From Seminavis robusta (lineage: Eukaryota; Bacillariophyta; Bacillariophyceae; Naviculales; Naviculaceae): a stretch of DNA of 29,454 nt. A program made the translations under genes and the position numbers. Numbering within the stretch: the first letter of the stretch is position 1; every line of letters starts with the position of its first letter. This document shows, piece after piece, positions 20,743 to 29,454 of the stretch. Location: positions 1-29,454 of the forward strand of contig CAICTM010001431.1 of assembly GCA_903772945.1 (NCBI GenBank), written 5' to 3'. The notes beneath the pieces are model-generated. The model did not search any database. It saw only the letters and a program-made list of their open reading frames with translations, and was not told the origin of the DNA.

Positions 20743-21555
20743 CTATAGAATGGTACATGCACAGCCTTGGCTAGCCTGCTCGGTCTCAGGACCGGCGCTT
20801 TCAGTGGTATTGTTGTTGTTCCCTGATCCTCCGGTATCCTTATTAGAGTCTTTCTTGCTTCCTCCTCCACCACCTGAAGCGCTTGGTTTAACCGCAACAT
20901 TAACGGGTGTTGGGTGTGTTTTGAACACTGGTATTTGACAATCTTCCAACGTTCGTGTATCTGGCATGAGGAATCCAAGTCCCATGCAAACGAGCCGTAC
21001 ATTGTCCCCTCCTTCACAGTCCGGGAGATCTGAGTTACAGCAGCGACATAACGTCTTGAGTACACACAATAGCAATAATATCATCAGCAGTTAGTCACTC
21101 AAACCGGTCTTACCTTCTGGCCATACAGACAACAGCGCTCCCTTGACTTCACCAACGGTATCTCCAGGTTTGCATTCTACAGTCACTGTCAGCCCATCTC
21201 GGCCAGCAAAGAGGAACACCAGAGTGATCTTGTCGGGGTCATACTTGTAAGGCGGTCTGGCCTTTTTGCTGGATGCCACTATGGCGGCTGGCTTGGATGG
21301 TGACTCGCCGCCACCACTCGCTTTGGTAGGGTCATCATTATCATCGTCGGCAGCAGCGGTTGCCACCGTATCCTCGGCTGATGACTTCTTATCGCCATCA
21401 TCCGACTTTCCTGGTGTGGAAGGAACCTCGTTATTTTCAACAGGAGCGTCTGTTCCTCCAGCTTCGTGCGCCGGAGCTACAGCGGCTCCTCCTTCATCGG
21501 CCGCAGATTGAGCTTGTGTGTCTGCCATCGCTGAATTCTTCTCGGAATCTCCCAT
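20743..21555 (-). CDS. membrane-anchored ubiquitin-fold protein (UBL3/MUB-like) with long acidic N-terminus
   Basis: Exons 21555-21114 and 21029-20743 with an 84-bp intron (GTAAGA...CTCAG, phase 1); 242 residues from ATG 21555. Residues 1-105 are an Ala/Asp/Glu/Ser-rich, probably disordered stretch. The ubiquitin-like fold follows: ITLVFLFAGRDGLTVTVECK, GDTVGEVKGALLSVWPED across the splice site, NVRLVCMGLGFLMPDTRTLEDC, VNVAVKP. A Gly/Ser/Asn linker leads to the C-terminus GCACTIL. The final CTIL is a CAAX box; a terminal Leu favours geranylgeranylation, and the Cys two residues upstream could be palmitoylated, as in UBL3/MUB. In animals and plants these proteins sit at the plasma membrane and bind E2 enzymes or sort cargo. 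The frame stays open upstream of 21555 without an ATG (see the separate entry). Confidence 0.82.
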
Positions 21556-21705
21556 ATCTTGTTGGAAGCTACCAATTATCTGACGCTTTTGTGTAGCAGA
21601 CGGATCCAAATAGCAAAGGTCTTGTGTAGTAGGATCGATGTAATAGTAGGGTTTCTTTGTACAATAATAACAAGACCAGCGCTCAACTACTAGTACGGGG
21701 TCACT

Positions 21706-21864
21706 TCAGCCTTCTGCGGCCATTGTTGGAGGCACAATGAAATCGTCCTGCTGTGCCTGCTCAGCGCTTTTCCTCGAGAAAGTTGGCCACGAAAACTGCG
21801 ACATAGAAAGCCGGTCGACAGACAAAAAATTTGCCATACCTGGCAGCTTGAGTGTGACATGCAT
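21706..21864 (-). other. possible upstream coding segment or small ORF in frame with the UBL gene
   Basis: A 52-codon frame runs from ATG 21864 to TGA 21706-21708 and reads like protein (MHVTLKLPGMANFLS at its start, QQDDFIVPPTMAAEG at its end). The same frame then stays open for 50 codons to the UBL ATG at 21555 and includes WSCYYCTKKPYYYIDPTT, which has WW-like spacing. Either the UBL gene is longer and interrupted by one TGA, or this is an independent small ORF or upstream ORF. No intron removing the TGA in phase was found. Confidence 0.3.
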
Positions 21865-22497
21865 GTCTTCCGGCAAATAATTTTGACGCCCATCAAAGCA
21901 AAAAGTAGTGTATTAATAAGTTCGCACACAGTTATAACAAACTCCAAGATGGCTGTCTCAGCTGCCTCTAGACTACCTAGCTCGCTGGAAGTATTTTACC
22001 TATTGTACTAGCTAGCCAAGGGACTTGACTGAAGGTTGCTTTCTGTGGCTGACTAGCTAGCTAGCGCTAGTGGCGAGAACGAAAACAAAAGCTAGAAACC
22101 GGCAGACAATATGAGCTGCCAGCCACCAGTGGCTCATCAGAATGCCTCAAGCAATGAAAGGAGGCAGATTGGAAGTGTAAGCATACCGTACTACGTGTAG
22201 TAGTGCAATGAGACGCGTGTAGATATGGCATGGGGAAGATCCTAAAATTGGTCCCCGTTAGTCCAGTACCGGTACCAGGTATTGGGCTTGGAGTCGTCCT
22301 TGCAGCGGTGCAACGGTGCAGCGGTGTCAGTGATTTGCTGGACCAGCCAGGTCCAGGAGAACAAATGATAGATCTATACGTGATGGCTAGGTTCAGGAAG
22401 GAGTTGGGCTGGGGCTGGAATTGGCTGGAAACAACATGACGAGCGAACTGGAAAGTACTACAGTAGCTGGCTGTCCTTCTATCTCTGAATGGATCGT

Positions 22498-22750
22498 TGA
22501 CCATATAAGTTCGCATCGTGCAGGCTAGCTAATAGACACCTTAGTAGAGCTACATTTCTTGCGACGGGGCATTGCAACAACGGTGGGATTATTGCTCACT
22601 CTACTATCAGAGATGTCAATGGATTTGTTGATCTGTGTGCTCGAGTTGTTGACAGCCATTCAAGTTCTCATCGTGTAGGCTGGCTAACTACCGGTACTAG
22701 TAGCCACCTTAGCTACACTACTAGTACTTCCGACGGCATTGCAACATCAT
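22498..22750. repeat. diverged direct repeat, two copies about 155 bp apart
   Basis: Copy 1 (about 22498-22580) and copy 2 (about 22650-22750) share, in order, TTGAC, AAGTTC(G/T)C, ATCGTG(C/T)AGGCT(A/G)GCTAA, CACCTTAG, GCTACA, CGACGG and GCATTGCAACA. Small indels separate the blocks. Confidence 0.5.
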
Positions 22751-23100
22751 GATTTTGGCAATCAACTCCAACACCGACCGAGCTGATCCGGAATGGAATA
22801 CAGTACTGTACTCGCACTTGGAGCCTGCCTCCGCTCCTTCTCTCGTGCAGCCGTGCCTCTAAAAGACACCTTGGTGTCACACAAAATCAACCTCTCTTAC
22901 AAGATTGCTAGTTGGTTTAACAAACATCAACATCAATCAAAACAAGGTGTTATCTTAATAATAGGGTATAAATAGCGATTGCATTTTAACAAGACTCTGC
23001 GAAGAGGACCAATCAAATCGCCAGTTCCGACACGACGTGGGGAACCAAAGCTTTCAAGCTTTCTTTTTTCCATTTTTCGCTTTGGAAGTGATGCAACGTC

Positions 23101-23108
23101 TATAAAAA
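23101..23108 (+). promoter_or_regulatory. possible TATA box
   Basis: TATAAAAA 184 bp upstream of the ATG at 23285. A second candidate, TATAAATA, is at 22967-22974. Position match only. Confidence 0.25.
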
Positions 23109-23284
23109 TCTTTCTCACACTTGCAACAATCCACGAGGAATGCTCAGGACGTACCAGTAGTTGTTCTCCTGCTTGCTGTTGTTGGAATTGGAATCCAACC
23201 GGCAGGACGCTTGTTGTCCACCGATCTTTCGCTCTTTACATAAAGTCAGACGGCATCACTCCTTTCAATTGGTGGCAAGACAAG

Positions 23285-23890
23285 ATGATTCCACCATGGG
23301 TTGCCATGCATTTCGGTAGTAGTCGGGAGCCGACGAAGAAGAGAACCATCCGCGAGCAGATACATCTTGGTGGTGCTGCAAACGGGCTCCGTCTCGATGA
23401 CGAAGCGTCTTGTTGTTCAGCCAAGCTGCCAGTTTTCCCTCGAGAATCTAGACGCAGCCTTGAAGCTCGGATCCAGCAAGCTCATCAGCTGGTTGCCGGG
23501 AGCACTTCCGAGCCAAAGCAAAGAAGCAAGTTCACGATAGTCTATCCCTCCTTCCCTCTTTCTCCAATGGCCTTGTTGAAACGAACTTACTCTGCCGTTT
23601 CCGGGAAAAGCGATCGCACCGTCGCTACAGTCTCCACTTCCGCAAGTGGCTCCATCGCCAGCCATTCAACCTGCAATGACGACTACCAACCGCCATCTCT
23701 GTTGCGGAGTTGCAGCGAGGAGTCTGTAATCTCCGCACTCGATGATGATTTGGTAGCTGATGACGACGACGACAATGATTGGGGGTATTTTGTTGATGTC
23801 GCAGATGAGAAAGAAGAAAGACCGAAGAAAGAGATTTCGACAGGCTACCGTCCCTTCATGAGACACACCATGCACCGAGGCAACCAATGA
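23285..23890 (+). CDS. protein of unknown function with acidic tail
   Basis: Frame of 201 residues from ATG 23285 (MIPPWVAMHFGSS). The same frame is open further upstream to about 22979 but has no ATG there. A later ATG at 23567 (MALLKRTYSAVSG, 107 residues) is also plausible and begins the most protein-like part. That part is a Ser/Thr-rich stretch (SDRTVATVSTSASGSIAS), then LLRSCSEESVISALDDDLV, a run of Asp, and DWGYFVDVADEKEE before a basic end. Short aromatic WGYFVD-type motifs after an acidic run occur in uncharacterised diatom proteins, but I cannot assign a family. No signal peptide or membrane segment. A single exon is assumed. Confidence 0.5.
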   Translation: MIPPWVAMHFGSSREPTKKRTIREQIHLGGAANGLRLDDEASCCSAKLPVFPRESRRSLEARIQQAHQLVAGSTSEPKQRSKFTIVYPSFPLSPMALLKRTYSAVSGKSDRTVATVSTSASGSIASHSTCNDDYQPPSLLRSCSEESVISALDDDLVADDDDDNDWGYFVDVADEKEERPKKEISTGYRPFMRHTMHRGNQ

Positions 23891-24344
23891 TCAACCTCCT
23901 CTTTGCTTTCTCAGGGAGCCTTCATGCAGCTTCAGCTGCCCTATATACTTCATACTGTATACTATCTGCTACCTACTTAGAATTAGATGTAACACTTGCA
24001 TGTTGAACCTGGTTCAAAACACATCATCGTCTATTGTCAGGAGTCAGAAGGGAAAGGGCGAAGAAGCTGATACGGCGTTGAAGTTGCTAGCAATAGTAAC
24101 TAGTATTTTACTTTCTCTGGTTGAACCGAGGATAGCAAACGCGAAGTACATGGAGCGGAACCGCAAGCAAGCTCTTCCGTGTTCTGGGGCAAGGTTGCTT
24201 CTGGCTCCGTCGACGATGCACCATTGAGTGCGTTCGGACTGCCAACTTGAGGAGCTCCAAGAAAACGTGTGATTATAGACAATGGGCTGAAACTATAATA
24301 ACAAGAAGTGTGTGGCCTGCCGTAATGGCTCGCAAAACCAGCAT
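23891..24344. other. intergenic, convergent 3' ends
   Basis: 454 bp between the acidic-tail gene (+) and the FNR fusion gene (-). No gene, RNA or repeat supported. Confidence 0.35.
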
Positions 24345-24444
24345 CTAGTAGACCTCCACATGCCACTGCTTCTTGGCCTTGAGTCCTTTCAACCAAGCAT
24401 CATACTCCAAGCCTTTCTTCTCTGCAACTCCCTTGAGCATGCCT

Positions 24445-24482
<38 letters not shown>

Positions 24483-26374
24483 AATATGGGCACCATTCTC
24501 AAGCTTCTCAAAGACTTCATCAGCATATTCCTCAACCTTGTCTTGAATGTACATCTTGCCACCCTTAGCATTGTTCTGTTCGCGAGAAAGGGCATAATCC
24601 AAACGGAACTGTTCCGGGTTGTTGGTCTTGACCTCTTGCCACTCATCATCATACAACAAGGCATCGCTGTTGGCAACTCCAAGGAACAACCAGGCCTGGC
24701 CTTTGTAGGCTTCAGCAGCTGGTGTCTTTTCTGTGAAGAGACGTCTCACAAAACCACGGTAAGGAGCAATACCAGTACCAGTGGCAACCATAATGTAGTC
24801 AGTGCTAGGATCTTCCTCTGGCATGAGCATAACCTTTCCAGCAGGACCAGTCATTTGAACTTCATCACCTGCCTTGGTGTCACACAAAAAGTTGGAGCAG
24901 ATTCCCTTCTTGGCAGGATCATCAGCCTTGAGCTCTGGGCACCAGTAGGTTGCACGACGAACACACAAGGATCCAGTGTTTCCTGTCATGTCATCTCCAT
25001 AACGAGAAGAGGCAATGGAGTATAGGCGAACTGAGTGAGGCTTTCCATCCTTTTCCCTAACACCAGGTGGAATGACCCCCCAGGATTGCCCCTCCCAGTA
25101 GGGGAAGTCGCCTTTGTGGTCAATGATGATGTGGCATGTTTCACCAGTAGCTTTAGGTCCAACAATTCTCTTTGTGGAGACAACCTTTCCTGTGAAAGGT
25201 GCCTTGTTCTTGTACACATTCACAGGAACTGTGGATTGGTCCCAGTAGGGGTCAGCTTCTAGGAAATCTTGCTTTTTGGAACCAAAGAGAAATTCCTTGC
25301 CAGTAAAGGCAAACAAGGCTGCCAATGCTGCTAATCCACCCTTCCTTCCAGCCAATGTGATAGCCGACATGATAACACCCGCCGATACTACACCAGTAAA
25401 GATGGAAGACAGGGCAACGGCCGTTGGCATACCCAATAGAAAGGCACCCATGGCTCCAGTCCAGGCACCTGTTCCTGGAAGTGGAATACCTACAAATGCA
25501 GCCAACGATGCCCATTGCTTTTCAAGCGATCCAACACCCAAACCAGCAGCCTTCTTTTCGGCTCTCTTCAAAATTGGAGCCATGAGGTTTCTACATCGTT
25601 AGAGTGAAACGGAGGGTCGTCAGTTTTTTGAATCCTTGAAGGCCAGACTTTCTTGTTTGAGCTGCAATTCCCAAACAAAGCCACTTACTTGAGCGTTGGG
25701 TTGCGAAGTAGATAAAGAAGGGGAATGATAGGAGCCATGTTTCCCAGGACGCAAACGGGCAAAACGGTGGTGATTGGATAACCCATCCAAATTCCAACCG
25801 GTACGGCTCCTCGAAGCTCTACTACCGGCAAAGCCGAAATGATTGCAAGGACGCCCAAATCAGGGATACCAAATGTTCGAAAGAAATTTGCCACTTTTTG
25901 TCCCGTATGTAAATGTTCCACGACCTTGGCCTTCTTGGCAGCATGAGCCGCCAGAGGCATTTGTACCATGGCAATGGCCAAAAATGCAAGGGCAACTCGT
26001 GAAAGTACCTTGGAAACAGTGCTCTTCTTAATCATGGTGGAAGAGACTTGGTTGGAACCTCCGCCAAAACGTAGTTTCATGGATAGCTGCGAATCTTTTG
26101 CTGGGGTGGGTGCCCAAGCGCCAGTAAGACGGGGGCTTGCAGTTGGGCGTACCGAAACCACATGGCGGCTGTATGATATACGAAGTTGATTGTGTGTAAA
26201 GACACAAACAGCAGTTTCTCAAGGGGTTAGGATTGACCATATCAATTTTCCTGCCGCATTTATCATGGCAGTTATCCCCTCATCCAAAGCTTACCCTTGA
26301 GGTACGAATGCTGCAGCACGACGGTCCAGAAAGAGGCAAACGCCCAAGAACAGGAATCTGCTCAACATGTTCAT
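24345..26374 (-). CDS. fusion of small-multidrug-export-type membrane domain and ferredoxin-NADP reductase
   Basis: Exons 26374-26295, 26168-25689 and 25590-24345; introns of 126 bp (GTAAGC...TACAG) and 98 bp (GTAAGT...TGTAG), both phase 2; 601 residues. Residues 1-22 are a signal peptide ending RRAAA-FVP (plastid import motif). A second hydrophobic stretch at about 81-103 ends AAHA-A, like a thylakoid signal. Residues about 118-280 match the Sm_multidrug_ex family ([52 protein letters not shown]), with several membrane spans. The second splice falls inside this domain, so both halves belong together. Residues about 309-601 are a complete FNR: FAD motif RLYSIASS at 375-382, [13 protein letters not shown] motif [12 protein letters not shown] at 457-468, AWLFLGV, CGLKGM, and the terminal Tyr in WHVEVY. 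FNR transfers electrons from ferredoxin to NADP+; here it would be anchored in a plastid membrane. Confidence 0.88.
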
Positions 26375-26790
26375 TGCTTTACTCGCTACTAGCTAGCTAC
26401 CTATAGATCTGCTTATCTGAGTTTTCTTTTTTGATGGCAACCACTCGGGGTGTCACAGCCAACAACTCTGAATGGCACAAGACCTCACAAGAAGAGAGTG
26501 TTGAGTCTGTAGTTGAACCTTTGTCCGCCGATCAAATTTCACTCTCGGGGTGTCATCGAGTCATCGACCACGCACTTGAAAGGAAAAAAGGTTTCAATGT
26601 TTTTGCAGCTACGACGGATTACAAGGTGGCATATCGACATATCGACTGAAGAGCTACTAGCTAGCTAGCTAGTACTGAAGACTTCAGGTTTCAGGAGAAG
26701 CGAATCAAGAGACGACCAAAAGAACACTCCCAAGGTGGTACCAGGTATGTACAAGTGTATTGCTTGTGCCAGTAGAGAGGTTTCATCACC
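26375..26790. other. divergent promoter region (FNR fusion and BTB gene)
   Basis: 416 bp. CTAG runs at 26389-26396 and 26657-26672. A 71-codon frame at 26434-26649 has no recognisable domain and is left uncalled. Confidence 0.35.
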
Positions 26791-28135
26791 ATGACGGAGC
26801 CTGCTAATAGCGCCCACAACCCAAGCGATACTGTTCAAGGATCGCAGCAAGTATCCGTGACTGCCAAGGAAGGAGAACTTTCTGGGAAAAGATTGTTGGC
26901 TGCCTTTTGGAAGGATGACGAGCTCAATGACATCACATTCAAGAGCAACGATGGAGTTCTGGTCAAGGCCAATCGCTTTGTTTTCGCTGCCAAAAGTGAT
27001 GTATTCCGTCGGATGCTCTTGGGTCAGTTTTCTGAATCCAAGAGTCCTGTCATTAATCTGGACTATGAGGGAACTGTTGCGGAGGCGTTGGTCGAATATG
27101 TCTACACCGATTCTGCTGAGGTACTCAGGGTATCCCAGAAGCGACAACGAGAAGAGGACACAGAGCAGGAGCACCATTCTACAAGACAAATTCAGCTCTT
27201 GGTTTCTCTCATGGAGTGTGGAAATTTCTACAACCTGCTTACTCTTTGCGAAAAGGCACTAGAATGCGTGGCCAAGATTTTGAAAGAATACCCAAAGCTG
27301 TCCTTTGTCCTCTTGCAATCTTGTTTTCAAAGACAAGGACTCCCCAAAGAGCTCAAGTTGATGGCTGAAAAAGGCGTCCGCAAAGACATTGCTGGAGCCA
27401 CAATTGGTACCAAAGATGTCGCCTGTTTGAGTCCGTCTGTGTTGGAAGCAATCTTAAAGATCGGCAACTACGAATGAATGAGCTGGAGGTCTTTAGCATT
27501 CTAATGGAGTGGGTGAATGCAGCATCAACAGCTACTGCTGTAGAATTGGATCCAGTCGCCTTGGAAGAACGCCAGACTGTTGCTCAACAGCTGGTCAAAC
27601 ATGTTCGATTGGAGAAAATTCATCCCAATGATTTGTCGAAGACAGTCCGGCCATCAGGTCTTGTGCCCAGGGACATGTTTGGATGTCTATGAAAAGCAAT
27701 TGACAGCAGAGAAAGCTGACCATGTTTATCAAATGCCACGCTACAGTCCATGGGTCAGCCAATTCTCTCCCAAGTGGAATCATTCCACACAGTATCAAGG
27801 TGGAGGGAACAAAACGTTTTGATGGGATATACCAGAAGGTTGGCTTCTTTGGATGGGGTGCTGAGTATCGCAAGAATTTACTATGCCGTGCAGGAAGAAG
27901 GTGGGTTCGGGTATCTTATGCCATCCGCCAAGAAGCTCTAGATGGAGAGGTTCGATGGGTCATGACTTTGTTGAAGGGTGCCAGTGAGCAGAGAGATCAG
28001 CAGTTCGAAAGTTTCTCAGCACCTGTTACAGACAGTGTTCTTCCGCCCACTGACGACTCTTGGACGACCACAGAGTTGCAAGATGGTGATGAAATATCTC
28101 CAAGAGTTTTCTACAGGGCTCCAACCTCTAGCTAG
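26791..28135 (+). pseudogene. BTB/POZ domain protein gene broken by about three frameshifts
   Basis: Starts at ATG 26791 (MTEPANSAHN). The BTB domain is at about residues 30-115: DDELNDITFKSNDG, ANRFVFAAKSDVFRRMLLG, GTVAEALVEYVYTDSAE. A BACK-like helical part follows. The frame breaks near 27459-27464, where adding one base restores ILKDRQLRMNELEVFSILMEW. It breaks near 27680-27685, where MF-DVYEKQLTAEKADHVYQ resumes in another frame. It breaks again near 27750-27790, leading into SLPSGIIPHSIKVEGTKRFDG. The last part (FDGIYQKVGFFGWGAEY ... FSAPVTDSVLPPTDDSW) looks like the C-terminal beta-rich domain of diatom BTB proteins. The stop TAG at 28133-28135 overlaps a CTAGCTAG word. BTB proteins often serve as cullin-3 substrate adaptors; this copy is probably inactive unless the indels are sequencing errors. 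Confidence 0.7.
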
Positions 28136-29232
28136 CGAAGTTTTGTTGTTTGGAGTGTCCAACCACGAGGATGAAAATCCTCAATAACTATCCTCAACGC
28201 CAGTGTTAAAAAAAAATCTTCTTCTGTACTAGTGCTACCGGTACTCCTGAAGAAGTTCTCATTACATGTATTGTGGTAAGTAACCAAAGGTACGGTAGCT
28301 TACTGGCACCTATTAGGTTAGATATCTTTTTTCTTTCAAAACCCAACTGTCATGGTTTCAATCATGTGCGGTGCTGTCGGTACCAGTACGGCTCCCGCGA
28401 TTTTGGCTTTTTGGCCAAGTACATTGCAGCTCTGTGGCTTTACTTTTTCACTATTAGCTAGACTTCCCCTTCCCCAATCACACTGTTTCCACCCTTTTTG
28501 TTAAGTCCAAAGTGCAAGCTGAAGCATTCGTGCACAATTTTAATTAAGAGAACCTTCCGTGAAAAAGAGAAGTTTGCAGACACGTCATGTCAAAGTTGCT
28601 GAAACCATTGTCACATTGGCACTAAAGCAAAGATGCGTGGTGTTTTGCTGTCGTGTCGAAGGCCTTTGGAAGATCGAGCCCATTCCAAGCAATCGCTTCT
28701 AATGTCGACAGTCGTCAAATCGGAATGTATTTTATACTGTTGGAATATATCCGTTGAGTAGATGCGGTAGACTGTACCAATCACATAGCTACGTTGAAGA
28801 CTATGTGTTGTACAAAAATCAATCTCCAAAAATGCAGCGATGTGGATACCCATGTTTCAATGGCTCTTCGCCCATACGTTCCTCCCTCCCACCACTTCCT
28901 TGGGCAAACGCATGAGTTCCTAACCAATAGGCGAGCAGAAGGATTTCAGTACTGAGCTTCGTATGTACAAGTTGAAGTCTGGTGCTGCTTCTGTCAACGC
29001 CGACCACGCCTCATTCATCGAAACATCAGCCATCATCGCATCATCGCATTGCTGGTGCAATGCTGCTTCCAAAGAATTTCTGTCACTTGCCTGCCACAAC
29101 AGTGCATCTTCGTTTCTTCCACACGGTGAGGCGATTCTTGCCTCTATCCTCTGCTCACATCACAGCACTTTGGCCACCCATCAAGCCCATTCAGGTACTA
29201 GTTGCTAGTGAATTTTATTCGAAAACCCAACC
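28136..29232. other. intergenic region, nothing supported
   Basis: 1.1 kb between the BTB gene and the F-box-like gene. One near copy of the GTACCGGTAC palindrome (CTACCGGTAC, 28235-28244). Small frames on both strands have no recognisable features. Confidence 0.35.
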
Positions 29233-29454
29233 ATGAGTCTTGAGGTTGTTGCCCCGATGGTCTGCGAGAAAGGCAGCAAGAACCTTCACAGCAGCAAGAA
29301 GAAATTGATGGTACCCAGCAAGGAGGAGGACCGCTTTGAAGTGCTCGGTGAAGATGCCGTTCTCTCCATCTTTTCCTACATCGCTCATGCTCCACTTGAA
29401 AAAATTTCCAAGAACCCTGGCGATTCCGAGCTCACGCAACTCCTCCCGGGTGTT
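29233..29454 (+). CDS. F-box-like protein, N-terminal part (runs off window)
   Basis: An ATG at 29233 (context CCAACCATGAG) opens a frame with no stop to the right edge, 74 codons. After a Lys/Ser-rich leader (KNLHSSKKKLMVPSKEED) comes FEVLGEDAVLSIFSYIAHAP, which has the leucine/isoleucine spacing of an F-box helix, then LTQLLPGV, where F-box proteins usually have the start of the second helix. F-box proteins connect substrates to SCF ubiquitin ligases. With only 74 residues the family call is tentative, and the rest of the gene is outside the window. Confidence 0.5.
   Translation, partial: MSLEVVAPMVCEKGSKNLHSSKKKLMVPSKEEDRFEVLGEDAVLSIFSYIAHAPLEKISKNPGDSELTQLLPGV

Larger units (their letters stand above)
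21865..23284. other. intergenic region rich in short palindromes and a diverged direct repeat
   Basis: 1.4 kb without a supported gene. CTAG runs occur at 22008-22015 and 22053-22064, GTACCGGTAC at 22266-22275, and a diverged direct repeat at about 22498-22580 and 22650-22750. TATA-like boxes lie near 22967 and 23101. A minus-strand frame at 22067-22516 spans the palindromes and shows no domain. Confidence 0.4.

Noticed and set aside
21706..21708. TGA as a selenocysteine codon
   Set aside because: There is no redox-type Cys/Sec motif next to it and no SECIS element could be recognised by eye; a nonsense codon or separate ORF is simpler.
22067..22516. 149-residue minus-strand frame with an ATG
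   Set aside because: Spans intergenic palindromes, is rich in Ser/His/Pro/Cys in a way typical of chance frames, and has no domain.
25569..25583. ATG at 25583 as the start of a stand-alone FNR gene
   Set aside because: A protein starting there would begin in the middle of the membrane domain and lack a targeting signal. The upstream exon ends in GTAAGT and joins in phase to give a continuous domain.
26434..26649. 71-codon frame between the FNR fusion and the BTB gene
   Set aside because: It has an ATG, but no domain and no conserved-looking core, and it lies in a divergent promoter region.

Overview
The window looks like nuclear DNA of a diatom or a close stramenopile relative. The coding regions are split by short GT-AG introns of about 80-200 bp. 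Several products start with a signal peptide followed by an Ala-Phe junction and a transit-like stretch ([23 protein letters not shown]), which is the bipartite plastid-targeting signature of algae with red-derived secondary plastids. Expanded diatom-type families (LRR, BTB, STAND ATPase, F-box-like) are also present. No rRNA, tRNA, CRISPR array or bacterial operon structure was seen.

Layout. 1-2820: the 5' part of a transposase-like gene leaving the left edge, then three different inverted-repeat (foldback/MITE-like) elements side by side. 3620-4258: plastid thioredoxin, f-like, two exons. 4753-5721 (-): multi-pass membrane protein of unknown function. 6101-8070: GMC oxidoreductase, probably choline dehydrogenase, two exons. 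8554-10451 (-): LRR-type gene broken by three frameshifts. 10647-12749: intact three-module protein (BtuF-like corrinoid-binding domain, DUF5522 Cys motif, Dph6-like PP-loop ATPase). 13065-17327 (-): four-exon STAND/AAA-type ATPase with one in-frame TAG. 18754-20159: plastid TerC, two exons. 20743-21555 (-): prenylated ubiquitin-fold (UBL3/MUB-like) protein, two exons, with a possible upstream coding extension beyond a TGA. 23285-23890: acidic-tailed protein of unknown function. 24345-26374 (-): three-exon gene joining a plastid small-multidrug-export-type membrane domain to a complete ferredoxin-NADP reductase. 26791-28135: BTB/POZ gene broken by about three frameshifts. 29233-end: start of an F-box-like gene.

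How they relate. Genes are independent monocistronic units on both strands, so proximity says little about function. Four products are probably plastid proteins (thioredoxin f, TerC, the FNR fusion) or mitochondrial (choline dehydrogenase). The thioredoxin and FNR both sit at the electron-output side of photosystem I (ferredoxin to NADPH, ferredoxin to thioredoxin), but nothing in the sequence shows co-regulation.

The strongest candidates for something undescribed are the membrane-domain/FNR fusion (the splice junctions keep one frame across all three exons) and the BtuF-like/DUF5522/PP-loop fusion. Intergenic DNA is marked by two recurrent palindromes, GTACCGGTAC (seven exact copies, all outside the coding regions called here) and runs of CTAG. 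All gene models were built by eye from reading frames and splice consensus; no database search was run.
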